Assembly: GCA_963768025.1 (NCBI GenBank)
Contig: CAVYGM010000004.1
Location: forward strand, 362,819-426,818
Direction of reading: 5' to 3'
DNA from: CAVYGM01 sp963768025
GTDB lineage: Bacteria; Bacteroidota; Bacteroidia; Cytophagales; Spirosomataceae
DNA: 64,000 nt
Position 1 is the first letter of the stretch. Each line of letters opens with the position of its first letter. The notes beneath the pieces were generated by a model. That model was not told the DNA's origin and did not search any database. It was given only the letters and a program-made list of their open reading frames with translations. Position numbers and translations under genes: made by a program. This document shows positions 27,739 through 37,246 of this stretch, in pieces.

Positions 27739-29094
27739 ATGAACTTGAATCAACTGACGGCTATCTCACCCGTTGATGGCCGCTATCATAAACAGGTCAC
27801 CGAGCTTTCCTCTTACTTTTCGGAATACGCCCTTATTTACTATCGGCTTTTGGTAGAGGCGGAATACTTCATTGCCCTCTGTGAATTGCCACTTCCCCAG
27901 CTAAAAGAAATAGATAAGTCATTTTACCCGAAGCTACGGGATATTTATAAAAACTTTACGGAAAGTGAAGCGCTGCGAATCAAGGAAATCGAGAAAGAAA
28001 CCAACCACGACGTAAAGGCTGTGGAGTATTTTCTGAAAGAAAAATTCGAAGGCATGGGCCTGGAAAAGTATATCGAGTTCATTCACTTTGGCCTTACGTC
28101 GCAGGATATCAACAACACGGCTATCCCGATGTCGCTCAAAGATGCGCTGGAGCGTCAGGTAAAGCCACTTTTCCGGCAGGTGCTTTTTGTGCTCAAAAGA
28201 ATGTCCATCGAATGGCGCAATGTACCCATGCTGGCCTTCACCCACGGGCAACCGGCCTCACCTACCCGGGTCGGGAAGGAATTTATGGTATTTGTGGAGC
28301 GCCTGGAACGTCAGTTTGAGCTACTGGATCATGTCCCCTACTCCGCTAAGTTCGGAGGGGCAACCGGAAACTTCAATGCCCATTACGTAGCGTATCCCAA
28401 CATCAACTGGATGGAGTTTGCGCATCATTTCGTGGATAGCCTGGGCCTGAAGCGCAGCCGCCATACCACGCAAATCGAGCATTACGACAACCTAGCAGCC
28501 ACGTTCGACGGCCTAAAGCGGTTGAACACCATCATGCTCGACCTAAACCGGGACCTGTGGACGTACATTTCGATGCACTACTTCAAGCAAAAAATCAAAG
28601 CGGGCGAAACCGGCTCGTCGGCCATGCCGCACAAGGTCAACCCCATTGATTTCGAAAATTCGGAAGGAAATCTGGGAATCGCCAATGCGCTGTTCGATCA
28701 CTTTTCGTCCAAACTCCCGATATCACGCCTACAACGTGACCTCACCGACTCCACCGTGCTGCGGAACATTGGGGTACCCATCGCCCATCAGGTGATAGCC
28801 CTGCACTCGCTGCTCAAAGGGCTTGGCAAACTGGAACTGAACGATCAGGTGATCCGGGCCGAACTGGAAGAAAACTGGGTGGTGGTATCGGAAGGCATTC
28901 AGACCGTCCTGCGGCGGGAAGGCTACCCTCAGCCCTACGAAACGCTCAAAGAGCTTACCCGTACCAATCAGCACATCACGCACGAAACGCTATCCCGGTT
29001 TATCGAAACCCTGGATGTCTCCGAGTCTGTCCGGAAAGAGCTACGCGAAATCACCCCCTTCAACTACCTGGGGGTAGTAGAGGATTCCCACTGA
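27739..29094 (+). CDS. purB: Adenylosuccinate lyase
   Basis: PurB cleaves SAICAR and adenylosuccinate, giving fumarate, in purine synthesis. The 451-residue protein shows the superfamily signature GETGSSAMPHKVNPIDFENSEGN with the catalytic Ser loop, the general-acid His region in TSQDINNTAIPMSLKDAL, and SPVDGRYHKQVTELSSYFSEYALIYYR at the N-terminus. The reading frame is undamaged. It ends 2 bp before the convergent proC. Confidence 0.97.
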   Translation: MNLNQLTAISPVDGRYHKQVTELSSYFSEYALIYYRLLVEAEYFIALCELPLPQLKEIDKSFYPKLRDIYKNFTESEALRIKEIEKETNHDVKAVEYFLKEKFEGMGLEKYIEFIHFGLTSQDINNTAIPMSLKDALERQVKPLFRQVLFVLKRMSIEWRNVPMLAFTHGQPASPTRVGKEFMVFVERLERQFELLDHVPYSAKFGGATGNFNAHYVAYPNINWMEFAHHFVDSLGLKRSRHTTQIEHYDNLAATFDGLKRLNTIMLDLNRDLWTYISMHYFKQKIKAGETGSSAMPHKVNPIDFENSEGNLGIANALFDHFSSKLPISRLQRDLTDSTVLRNIGVPIAHQVIALHSLLKGLGKLELNDQVIRAELEENWVVVSEGIQTVLRREGYPQPYETLKELTRTNQHITHETLSRFIETLDVSESVRKELREITPFNYLGVVEDSH

Positions 29095-29096
29095 TC

Positions 29097-29900
29097 TTAT
29101 CCTTTTGAAAGCTCGGTTGCGCGCTTTTGGGCGGCATGAATGCCTTGCATCAGCGAGTCGGCCATGCCGCCTTCTTCAAATCTTTTCAGGGCTGCTTCCG
29201 TGGTGCCCCCTTTGGACGCTACCGCCTTTATTAGCTCGTCGAGCGAGCGGTCGGCGTTGTTGATGAGGTGGTAGGAACCCAGCATGGTCTGCTTCACCAG
29301 GAGGGAAGCCACGGACTCCTCGAAGCCCATCTGCTTGCCGGCCTCGATCATGGCTTTCACTACGTAGAAAAAATAGGCTGGGCCACTCCCGCTCAGGGCC
29401 GTCACGGCGTCCAGTTGGCTTTCATCTTCCAGAAATACCGAGCGCCCGGTGGCGTTGATCAGGTTTTCCACCTTGCGTAGCTGCGACCGATCTACCTCCG
29501 GCGAAGCCGCGTAGGCCGTAATACCCATGCCCAGCATAGCGGGGGTATTGGGCATAGCCCTGATGACGGCCTGATGGTTGAGGCCATCCTGGATAGTTTG
29601 GATGGGAATACCGGCCATAATTGAAAATACCACCTGACCGGGCTGGATTACCTCCCGCAATGACTCCTGCACGAGGGCATAATCCTGCGGCTTTACCGAG
29701 AGAATCACCAGGTCGTATTCGCCAACCTGTGGGCTTACGATCCCGGTAAGCACGCCGGGCTGGAAACTCCGCAGGCTCTCCATGCGCTCGGGACTTTTCT
29801 CGACCAGCAGGAAGTCTTCTTTCTTGACCAGATCAAATTTTAGAAAAGCCCGGGCAAAGGCCATGCCCATGTTTCCGCAGCCGATAATTGCAATTTTCAT
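29097..29900 (-). CDS. proC: Pyrroline-5-carboxylate reductase
   Basis: ProC makes the last step of proline synthesis, reducing P5C with NAD(P)H. The 267-residue protein has the Rossmann start MKIAIIGCGNMGMAFARAFL, LSVKPQDYALV, the conserved RAMPNTPAMLGMGITAY, and the dimerisation-domain signature DAVTALSGSGPAYFFYVVKAM with LVKQTMLGS. It is intact. A 153-bp gap separates it from the thioredoxin gene upstream. Confidence 0.97.
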   Translation of the reverse strand: MKIAIIGCGNMGMAFARAFLKFDLVKKEDFLLVEKSPERMESLRSFQPGVLTGIVSPQVGEYDLVILSVKPQDYALVQESLREVIQPGQVVFSIMAGIPIQTIQDGLNHQAVIRAMPNTPAMLGMGITAYAASPEVDRSQLRKVENLINATGRSVFLEDESQLDAVTALSGSGPAYFFYVVKAMIEAGKQMGFEESVASLLVKQTMLGSYHLINNADRSLDELIKAVASKGGTTEAALKRFEEGGMADSLMQGIHAAQKRATELSKG

Positions 29901-29996
29901 GATAGATAGTTAGCAAGTAGGGAATTAGCTGTCAGCCTGCTTTCGAAGGATAAACTCCGGCTAACAGACGTTTAAGATGGGCCGCAAGATACGAAG

Positions 29997-30021
29997 AAAG
30001 CCCGACGCGGGGCCGGGCTTT
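29997..30021 (-). terminator. Terminator hairpin after the TlpA-like gene
   Basis: AAAGCCCG (29997-30004) pairs with CGGGCTTT (30014-30021). On the reverse strand the stem is followed by TCTTCGT, a weak T-tail. It lies 36 bp after the stop of the reverse-strand thioredoxin gene. Confidence 0.6.
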
Positions 30022-30056
30022 GGGTTTCATTATTCCAAAAAAAGGAGATTATACGT

Positions 30057-31203
30057 TTAGTTTTCAGCCCCCAGTAATTCGCCTAGCTTGGCTTCTAGCG
30101 ACTGTCCACGCAGGTTTTTGGCGATTACTTTTCCGTCCTTGTCCAGCAGGTACGTAGCCGGAATGGCACTGACACCGTATAACTGCGCCACCGCCGAACT
30201 CCAGAACTTAAGGTCGGAGCCATGCGTCCAGGTGAGGCCGTCTTTCTTGATGGCACCCAACCAGGCGTTCTTGTCCTTGTCCAGCGATACGCCGTAGATG
30301 GCAAAGCCTTTGTCTTTGTACTTGTTGTACATTTTCACTACGTTGGGGTTCTCCATGCGGCAGGGGCCACACCAGGAAGCCCAAAAATCAATGAGCACGT
30401 ACTTACCCCGCAGGGAGGAAAGGGGGACGGGTTGGCCCTCGGGGCTGTCGAGCGTAAACTCCGGGGCATCGTCTCCTACGGCCACGCCTTTGAGGCGTTT
30501 GATGTAGCCGAGGTACGCCTGCGCGATTTTGGGAGAGGGGTTTTCGTGCTGCAAATCGCTTGGCGACGGCCTCCATTTCGGCAAAATCACGCTGTGGATT
30601 CAAGAGGTTATTGGCCGCGAAGATGGCTACGAGTGAAGTACCCATTTCGGGCAGTAATGCTTTTATTTTGGCCACGTGCTCTACTTCGGCCTGCTGGAAG
30701 TTCGTCTGGATCTCCTGCATTTTCTTCGTATCCTTCTTTTCGTTGGCCTTGGCGTACTCGTCGTTCCACTTATTCACCTTCTCTACCATGGCTTGGTTCA
30801 GGTCCATCAGCTTGGCGTAATACTCCATATTTTTGGAGCCTTTCACCTCGTACTTCCCGGGAACGCCCTTGGAGTTCTGCTCAAAGCCATCAGCCGTGAG
30901 CACAAACTGTTCGCCGCCTTCCACCAGCAGGATGATTTTCTGGCGTTCGGCTATGTTGATAATATAAAAGTTGCCCCCTTCGCGCTCGGTACCTTTCATG
31001 GTAAAGGTGCCATCCGCCGCCAAAGTGGTAGAGTCGAGGGTGGTGGGTGGGTTGGTCGAAAATTGCAGATATACCTTTTCCCCCGCCGAGCCATTCTTTA
31101 CCTTGCCCGAGACAGTAAACTCCTTAGGCGTAATTTCTTGTTGCGCCATTCCGGAAAAACTCCAAAGTAACATGAGGCAAAGGGCGTATGTTATTTTTCT
31201 CAT
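30057..31203 (-). CDS. TlpA-like thioredoxin with N-terminal DUF4369-like domain (one frame break)
   Basis: The start is MRKITYALCLMLLWSFSGMAQ, a signal peptide. Residues of about 30-130 form a DUF4369-like beta domain (FTVSGKVKNGSAGEKVYLQF, LDSTTLAADGTFTMKG). A helical linker follows, then the thioredoxin-like domain with VGDDAPEFTLDSPEG, the active site WASWCGPCRMENP and SAIPATYLLDKDGKV. The frame changes near 30548, where ARENPSPKIAQAYLGY can be read across; repaired length is about 382 residues. It belongs to the periplasmic thiol reductases of Bacteroidota involved in cytochrome maturation or general disulfide reduction. Confidence 0.88.
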
Positions 31204-31262
31204 TGGTTATGTTTAGTTGTTATTCTCCTTATTCAAGTCTCAATAGTACAAAATCCGGGGAC

Positions 31263-32757
31263 TTAAAGTTTCCCCGCGAGGAGTTGGTTAATCAGTTTAG
31301 GATCAGCCGTTCCCTTTGATTTTTTCATTACTTCTCCCACAAAAAGCCCCATCAGGCCCTTTTTACCTTTTCGGTAAGCGGTTACCTTGTCGGGCATGGA
31401 ACTCAGCACCTCTTCTACCAACGTTTCGAGTTCGCCGGTATTGCGGTTCTGCAGCCAGTTATTCGCTTCGGCTAGTTCGCGGGGCGAGCGGCCGGGTTCC
31501 TGTATCAAGGCGGAGAATGCTTTCTGGGTGGCCGTGGAGTGGCTGATTACCTCGGTTTCGACCAACTCGATCAGTTCGGCTAGTGTTTGAGGTACTATTG
31601 GAAAAGAGGCAATATCGGTACCGCTTTCATTGAGATAAGACTTCACCGAGCCCATCAACCAATTGGAGGCCGTTTTGTAGTGGGTCGTCAGGCTACACAG
31701 CTGTTCGAAGTAGTGAGCCATTTCGCGGGTATCGGTCAGTACTACGGCATCGTAAGCCGGTATGCCATACTGCGTCGTGAACTTCGCCCGCAGCTCGCGG
31801 GGCAGGGCGGGCATTTGGCTCCGTATTTCCTCGATTCTTTCTTCGGTCAGCACTACCGGTGCTAGATCCGGATCGGGGAAGTAGCGGTAGTCATTCATGG
31901 TCTCTTTGACCCTCATGCCGTAGGTTTCGCCGGTTTCGGGGTCAAACATGCGGGTCTCCTGAAACAATGAATCGCCGTTTTCAAGGGCGGCCACTTGCCG
32001 CCGCCGCTCAAACTCCACGGCCCGCATGATGTTGCGGATGGAGTTCATGTTTTTGATCTCAACCTTGGTACCCAGCGTTTCGTCGCCCACTAGCCGTACG
32101 GATACGTTTACGTCGCAGCGCAGGGAGCCCTCTTCCATGTTGCCATCGCTGATATGGAGGTAGCGCACCAGGCGACGTACCTCCGTTACGAAAGCCCCAG
32201 TTTCTTCGGCGGAGCGAAGATCCGGCTCGGTGACCATCTCCACAAGGGGGGTACCCGCCCGGTTGTAGTCCAGTTGCGTGTCGGTGGTGTCGCCATCGTG
32301 TACCGACTTTCCGGCGTCTTCTTCGAGGTGAATGTGGTGAAAGCGAATAGTCCGTTCGATCAGTTCACTTGCCTTTTCCTTTAATCGTAATCGGTACGGT
32401 ACCTCCTACACAAATAGGCGCTTTGTCCTGCGAAATCTGATAGCCTTTGGGTAGATCGGGGTAGAAGTAATTCTTCCGGTCAAAGATGGTACGCTCACTG
32501 ATCGAACAGCCACAGGCCAGGCCCAGGCGTACGGCGTACTCCACCGCTTTTTTATTCAGCTTGGGTAAGGTACCTGGTAGCGCCAGCGTCAACGGGCTTA
32601 TGTGGGTGTTGGGCTCGCCACCAAAAAGATTGGTATCCGACGCAAAAAGTTTAGACTCAGTCAGTAGCTGGCAGTGTACTTCCAGGCCAATGACGGTTTC
32701 GTAGGTAGCCAAAAGCTCGTCGGGTACTTCCGCCGGGGATATTTTTGTAGAAATCAT
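31263..32757 (-). CDS. gatB: Aspartyl/glutamyl-tRNA amidotransferase subunit B (one frame break)
   Basis: GatB is the tRNA-binding and kinase subunit of GatCAB, which converts Glu-tRNA-Gln (and Asp-tRNA-Asn) to the amidated form. The start chosen is MISTKISPAEVPDEL at 32757 rather than the extended frame to 32817. Visible are YETVIGLEVHCQL, KNYFYPDLPKGYQISQ, then after a break at about 32368 ELIERTIRFHHIHLEEDAGKS, VEMVTEPD, MNDYRYFPDPDLAP and the C-terminal YqeY-like tail (GLFVGEVMKKSKGTADPKLI). The repaired length of about 498 residues is normal. An essential gene in this phylum, so the break is very probably a sequence error. Confidence 0.95.
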
Positions 32758-32969
32758 GTTAAAATCGGATGCTCCAGACAAAGATAACGGATCAGGTTTA
32801 GAAATGGTGAGTAGCACTGGATCGTTCTCCCAAACACCAACCGCATCTCTGATCCTACTAGATAGCCTATCTTAAGGAAGTTGCCAGGCTGGTACACTAT
32901 TAGTATTGCATACAACTACCTGTAAATTCATCGTTTTATCAGATAGGCCGCTCATTATTCTTTTCACCT

Positions 32970-33959
32970 ATGTCCAATCAACACACCAACTGGCTGGGTA
33001 AACTAGGCAACCTTCTGTTACCTTCCCGTCAGGCTGCCCCTAGTGTTCCTATCGTAACCAATACACGTATCCTTGAAGAGCTTGTGGCTTGTTTTCAGGA
33101 ATCGGTACATAGTGAATCCGTCGGGACGAGCATGCTTTTCAACGCACATTTCCTGATTATCCTCCACCCCGCCACCTACGAGGAACGGCAAAACGCTTTC
33201 CCGGTTATCGTCAATGAGGCAGTGGCTGCTTTCCAGGCGATCATAGAAACCCACCGAACGGAGTATGAAAAGATCGCCCCCGTAGCCTCTCACTGGTTTT
33301 TTAAGTTTGGGGGAGGACGAGAGTTCAACGGAGAGCCTATCAACCCGCCGGACGTACAGGTGGTAGGTGCCCTGACGGGTATCCTGCCCGGTAGTGACTG
33401 GACTGAAGCGCCGGACAAAGTGAATGTGACGCGTCGGGTAAAACAGACCAATCGTTTTGAAAAAGTGGATGTTGACTCAAGCACCTTCCAGAATGTCTCC
33501 TTTCGCGAGCCGGGCGCATTTGTGGTAAAACTCGCTATCAATTCGTCGCCTGCCTCCGGTGCCCGCTCTGCTACACAAAGCACCCCCCAGTTGCCCCCAA
33601 GCCTTGACGAAGGGCTGGCCCGGATCGAATACCACATTGCGGAACTGAACAGGGAAGACACTTATTTGATGCGCGACCGGGAGATTGTTGTGGCTCGCAA
33701 AGAGCCAGACAACCAGCATTTCCCCAACTATCTGCTTCTCGAATCGGCCTATGTATCGAACCCTCACCTCCGGATTCGATACAATGATCATAGTCATTCC
33801 TTTCAGATCGCTTCTTTCAGCCGAAACGAAACCCGGGTGGACGAACAACTCATCCCTCGGAGCGAACCTACCAGCCCGCAGTGGCATGCCCTGCCAGACA
33901 AGGCACAGATTTTGCTGAACAGTATGGTTACTTTACATTTTCAAGCCAATATTCAATAG
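32970..33959 (+). CDS. FhaA-like protein: DUF3662-like domain plus degenerate FHA domain
   Basis: A 329-residue cytoplasmic protein with no membrane segment. Residues 25-140 resemble DUF3662, the N-terminal domain of actinobacterial FhaA (ILEELVACFQESV, FNAHFLIILHP, FPVIVNEAVAAFQAII). The last 100 or so residues have FHA-like strands (REIVVARKE, SNPHLRIRYNDHSHSFQIASFSRNETRV and AQILLNSMVTLHFQ) but the usual GR..S..H phosphothreonine-binding set is incomplete. It opens the kinase/phosphatase/cell-wall cluster and is likely a phospho-reader or adaptor. The family assignment is by pattern and needs a profile search. Confidence 0.6.
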   Translation: MSNQHTNWLGKLGNLLLPSRQAAPSVPIVTNTRILEELVACFQESVHSESVGTSMLFNAHFLIILHPATYEERQNAFPVIVNEAVAAFQAIIETHRTEYEKIAPVASHWFFKFGGGREFNGEPINPPDVQVVGALTGILPGSDWTEAPDKVNVTRRVKQTNRFEKVDVDSSTFQNVSFREPGAFVVKLAINSSPASGARSATQSTPQLPPSLDEGLARIEYHIAELNREDTYLMRDREIVVARKEPDNQHFPNYLLLESAYVSNPHLRIRYNDHSHSFQIASFSRNETRVDEQLIPRSEPTSPQWHALPDKAQILLNSMVTLHFQANIQ

Positions 33960-33962
33960 CCT

Positions 33963-34046
33963 ATGGTCGATGCGCTGCTTGTCTGCCTTTTGTTTGGGCT
34001 TGTGATAGTTCTGGTCATCCAGCATTTTCGGAATTTACCGCGCTAG
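33963..34046 (+). CDS. Possible 27-residue single-pass membrane peptide
   Basis: ATG at 33963, 3 bp after the preceding stop, encodes MVDALLVCLLFGLVIVLVIQ followed by a basic end HFRNLPR. The peptide is one membrane helix with a positive tail. It lies between the DUF3662/FHA gene and the PP2C gene, 45 bp before the latter. It might be translated by coupling, or might be chance; this sequence has many indels, so an anchor belonging to a neighbour is also possible. Confidence 0.4.
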   Translation: MVDALLVCLLFGLVIVLVIQHFRNLPR

Positions 34047-34091
34047 AAAGCCAACAGCCCATTCGATACTTTATTAGTCATTTTTTGCAGG

Positions 34092-35494
34092 ATGAACACA
34101 CTGATCATGGCTAGCCTAACCGACGTAGGCCGACGCCGCACCGACAACCAGGATACCTTTATCTGCTCGACTCTATGGTCGGAATCCAGCGCCTTGCTGG
34201 CGGTGATTGATGGGGTGGGTGGCTATGCCGGAGGCGATCGGGCGGCGGCCATCGCCAAAGAGTCGATTGAACAGTATATGGCCAAACCCAACGGGGATGC
34301 ACTCTCGATGCTCCGGGAGGCCGTTGTATATGCCAACAATCAGATTGATGCCCAACGCCGACAGAACCCCCGGCTGGCGCAGATGTGCTGCGTATTGACC
34401 GCCGTGGTGGCCGATTGCGAAGCTGGTCAGTTGTATTTCGCCCACGTGGGTGATACCCGGCTGTACCGCTACCGGAAGGGTACCCTCGAAAAACTCACCC
34501 ACGACCATTCGGCGGTAGGAGCACGGGAGGATGCCAACGAACTCACTGAAAAGGAGGCGATGCGCCACCCGCGCCGCAACGAAATCATGCGTGAAGTGGG
34601 CCTTACTGCCCACCGGGTGGATGACCCCGGCTTTCTGGAATCGGGGCAAACGGATTTTAAGCCGGGAGATCAACTCTTGCTATGCAGCGACGGCCTGACG
34701 GACATGATCACGCAGCAGCAGATCCTGAACGTTTTGGGCCAGTCCCTCCCGCTTGACGAAGAACTGACTGAGCTTGTCCGGCTGGCTAACGAACAGGGAG
34801 GGCATGATAACGTTACGGTAGTACTGGCGCAGAACGGTCAACCTAACGCCGCGATGGCGGTTCCGACAGATCAATCGAGTTTGCCTCAATCGAGAATCTC
34901 ACTTCCAGCCAATAACGATCCTTCTCCTGGCCCCGCCAAACGGCAGGTAGGGGCATTAATAGGGTGTATCCTGATTGGCTTTTTGGCGGGAGGCCTGTCG
35001 GTATTCCTGTGGTACCAGTACCGACCTCCGGGACAATCGAGCCCGGCCCTTACCGACAGTCTTCGGACTGGTGAACGGACAGGGGATGTAGCAATGATTA
35101 GGCGTGGGATAAGCGCCTTGACTCGCTGCTACGTTCCGCGTACCGGAGTCAGGATCACCGGCTGGTTCTGCCGGCCGATACATTTTGGCTCGAAACACCG
35201 TTGGTTTTGTCTGACTCTTTGAAAAGCATCGTGGGTGATCCCGGCTTGACGGTCCTGATGCCAGCAGACACGATCCGCCAGCAGACAGCTCTACGGGTAA
35301 CAGGTTCGGGAACGGTACGTATTGAGAACGTTTTGATCAGAGGATTTATAAAGAATTTTGACTTTGCATCCGGGGCCGCCCTCCACTTGATCAACGTATA
35401 TTTTGCATCCAAAAATTTTCCTATTAATTCCACTTTCCGGAAAAATATTTTTCGCGATAGCATACTAACAAATTCTCGGCAAAACGAGACATGA
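34092..35494 (+). CDS. Membrane-anchored PP2C-type Ser/Thr phosphatase (one frame break)
   Basis: Residues 1-250 are a PP2C/PstP catalytic domain: TDVGRRRTDNQDTF, VIDGVGGYAGGD, YFAHVGDTRLYRYRKG, LTHDHSA, LLLCSDGLTDMI and GGHDNVTVVL supply the metal-binding aspartates. A proline-rich linker and one membrane helix (VGALIGCILIGFLAGGLSVF, about 286-310) follow. The frame then breaks at about 35105-35120; the continuing frame reads LDSLLRSAYRSQDHRLVLPADT and SIVGDPGLTVLMPADTI, a periplasmic beta-rich tail ending at 35494. The repaired length is about 467 residues. It probably removes phosphates set by the neighbouring kinase. Confidence 0.88.
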
Positions 35495-35677
35495 ACCGAT
35501 CGAGTAAGGCGGCCAAAGAACTGACAGTCACATAAAATTATGTTTCAAGGGGGATAATTTTCATTTATTCGGCACGGACTGGAATCATTTTTTTACATCC
35601 TATTTTGGTGGGCACAATTTGGGATACCACTATATACGTTTTTCTTCACACACATAACAGCAGAACAAGCTACGCCA

Positions 35678-37207
35678 TTGATGTCTACAGTTCAATTTGA
35701 TGCCCGGTTCCCCGGGTATGAGGTGCTAAGCGAATTGGGGCGTAGTAATGCCCGCATCCTCAAGGCACGTCAGGTGTCCACGGGCGACCTGGTGGCCATC
35801 AAACATTTTGCCCTAAACACAGATGCCGAAACCCTCCGGAGATTTCAGCGGGAATCGGCTATTATGACCAGTATTGCCCACCCGAATATTGTCAAGGTAT
35901 TGGAGGTCCGGCTAGAGGCTGAACTACCCTATATTGTGATGGAACTCATCGAGGGGGGGAGCTTGCAGCAACTTATCGTCGGTCGGGAACAACTTGACGT
36001 TCCCACTACCGTTCGGTTGGGTTTGCAGATGGCCAGTGCTTTCAAAGTCATCCATATAGAGGGGATCGTTCATCGGGATGTTAAGCCGGAAAACATTCTT
36101 TTTCGGCCATTGCCCAGTGGCGAACTCCATTTTTTGCTGACTGATTTTGGGGTGGCCCGGCTGCACGAACAATCCAATACACTGACTGGTCAATCACTGA
36201 TGACCTACGAATACGCGTCGCCCGAGCAGTTCAACGACCCCAAAGCCGTGGGAGTGGCGAGCGATTATTACTCACTGGGGGTGGTTTTATACCAGTGCCT
36301 GCACGGCAGTGTGCCCTTTCCCCTGGGTGAGGATACCGGTATCGTGACATTCATGAACAAAGTGTTGACTGAAGCACCCCCTGCCTTGGTCGTCGATACG
36401 TACGATCACTCTCTTGGCGCGTTTACCGATTTGCTGCAGGATTTGTTACAAAAAAAAGTCGAAGACCGGCTGCAGGATCCCGACGAGCTCATCTGGCGCC
36501 TCAAACAGGCCGAATTGAACTATCTTCAGTCCGACCTGGGCAAGCCACTCATGGTACAGCCATCCCCTAGTATTGGGGCGCTGAAAACGAAAGCGGCCGA
36601 AGCGGTCAGCGTTGACGCGTCTGTTGTTTCACCCCATAAATCACAGAAAAAAAGGGAACTTCCTTTTGGTGTTTCCCGACGGTTTATACTACTGGTAATT
36701 GGGCTTTTGCTCGGAGTCGTAGGTTTGTATTATGCTTTTGACCAGTCTGATACCTTCGGGAGTCCCGCATCCGAGAAGGATTCGCCAGCGGACTCCGATA
36801 GCGTTGATAGCATAGCCGTTCGTAAAGCGCAGGAAGAAGAGGCCCGGCAGCGACGGGAACAGCTTCGCCAGCAGGCTAGGGCTGCCGCCAATAAGCTCAG
36901 CGTAAAGACAACCGATTTTCGGGTGAGGCTGGTAGGCGGGATTCGGGATATAAAACTTCAATTGCGTAATCCCAGCCCGGTCACATTTGCCTCAGTTACG
37001 GTACAGGTAAATTATTATAGAGAAAAAGGAGATCTGTTCGACTCGGAGCGGGTGTACTTCGGGCCAGTTGGCCCTAATTCCAGCCTGACCAAAAGTGCCC
37101 CCGACAGCAAAAGGGGCACCCGGATTTCCTCCACTATTGTCGATTATAAATTTTCCCGGGAACTGGATTCACTTGTGGCTAATCCAGAAGTAGGGTCATC
37201 AAATTAA
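35678..37207 (+). CDS. Membrane-bound eukaryotic-like Ser/Thr protein kinase
   Basis: A 509-residue kinase. Its domain occupies residues 8-275: AIKHF (catalytic Lys), PYIVMELIEGGSLQQL, HRDVKPENILF (HRD loop), LLTDFGVARL (DFG), and YASPEQF with the activation segment. A linker follows, then one membrane helix (FILLVIGLLLGVVGLYYAF, about 336-354) and a periplasmic domain of about 155 residues (VKTTDFRVRLVGGIRDIKLQ) without PASTA repeats. The gene sits between a PP2C phosphatase and a SEDS/PBP pair. Its periplasmic domain may sense an envelope signal; autophosphorylation sites are not predicted here. Confidence 0.93.
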   Translation: MMSTVQFDARFPGYEVLSELGRSNARILKARQVSTGDLVAIKHFALNTDAETLRRFQRESAIMTSIAHPNIVKVLEVRLEAELPYIVMELIEGGSLQQLIVGREQLDVPTTVRLGLQMASAFKVIHIEGIVHRDVKPENILFRPLPSGELHFLLTDFGVARLHEQSNTLTGQSLMTYEYASPEQFNDPKAVGVASDYYSLGVVLYQCLHGSVPFPLGEDTGIVTFMNKVLTEAPPALVVDTYDHSLGAFTDLLQDLLQKKVEDRLQDPDELIWRLKQAELNYLQSDLGKPLMVQPSPSIGALKTKAAEAVSVDASVVSPHKSQKKRELPFGVSRRFILLVIGLLLGVVGLYYAFDQSDTFGSPASEKDSPADSDSVDSIAVRKAQEEEARQRREQLRQQARAAANKLSVKTTDFRVRLVGGIRDIKLQLRNPSPVTFASVTVQVNYYREKGDLFDSERVYFGPVGPNSSLTKSAPDSKRGTRISSTIVDYKFSRELDSLVANPEVGSSN

Positions 37208-37246
37208 GCGTTCCGACTCGTTCTATTTTTATTGTACTATGCCTAC

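Noticed and set aside
35201..35494. A separate 97-residue gene after the PP2C phosphatase
   Set aside because: Its frame continues directly from the phosphatase once the break near 35110 is allowed, with LDSLLRSAYRSQDHRLVLPADT between the two parts.
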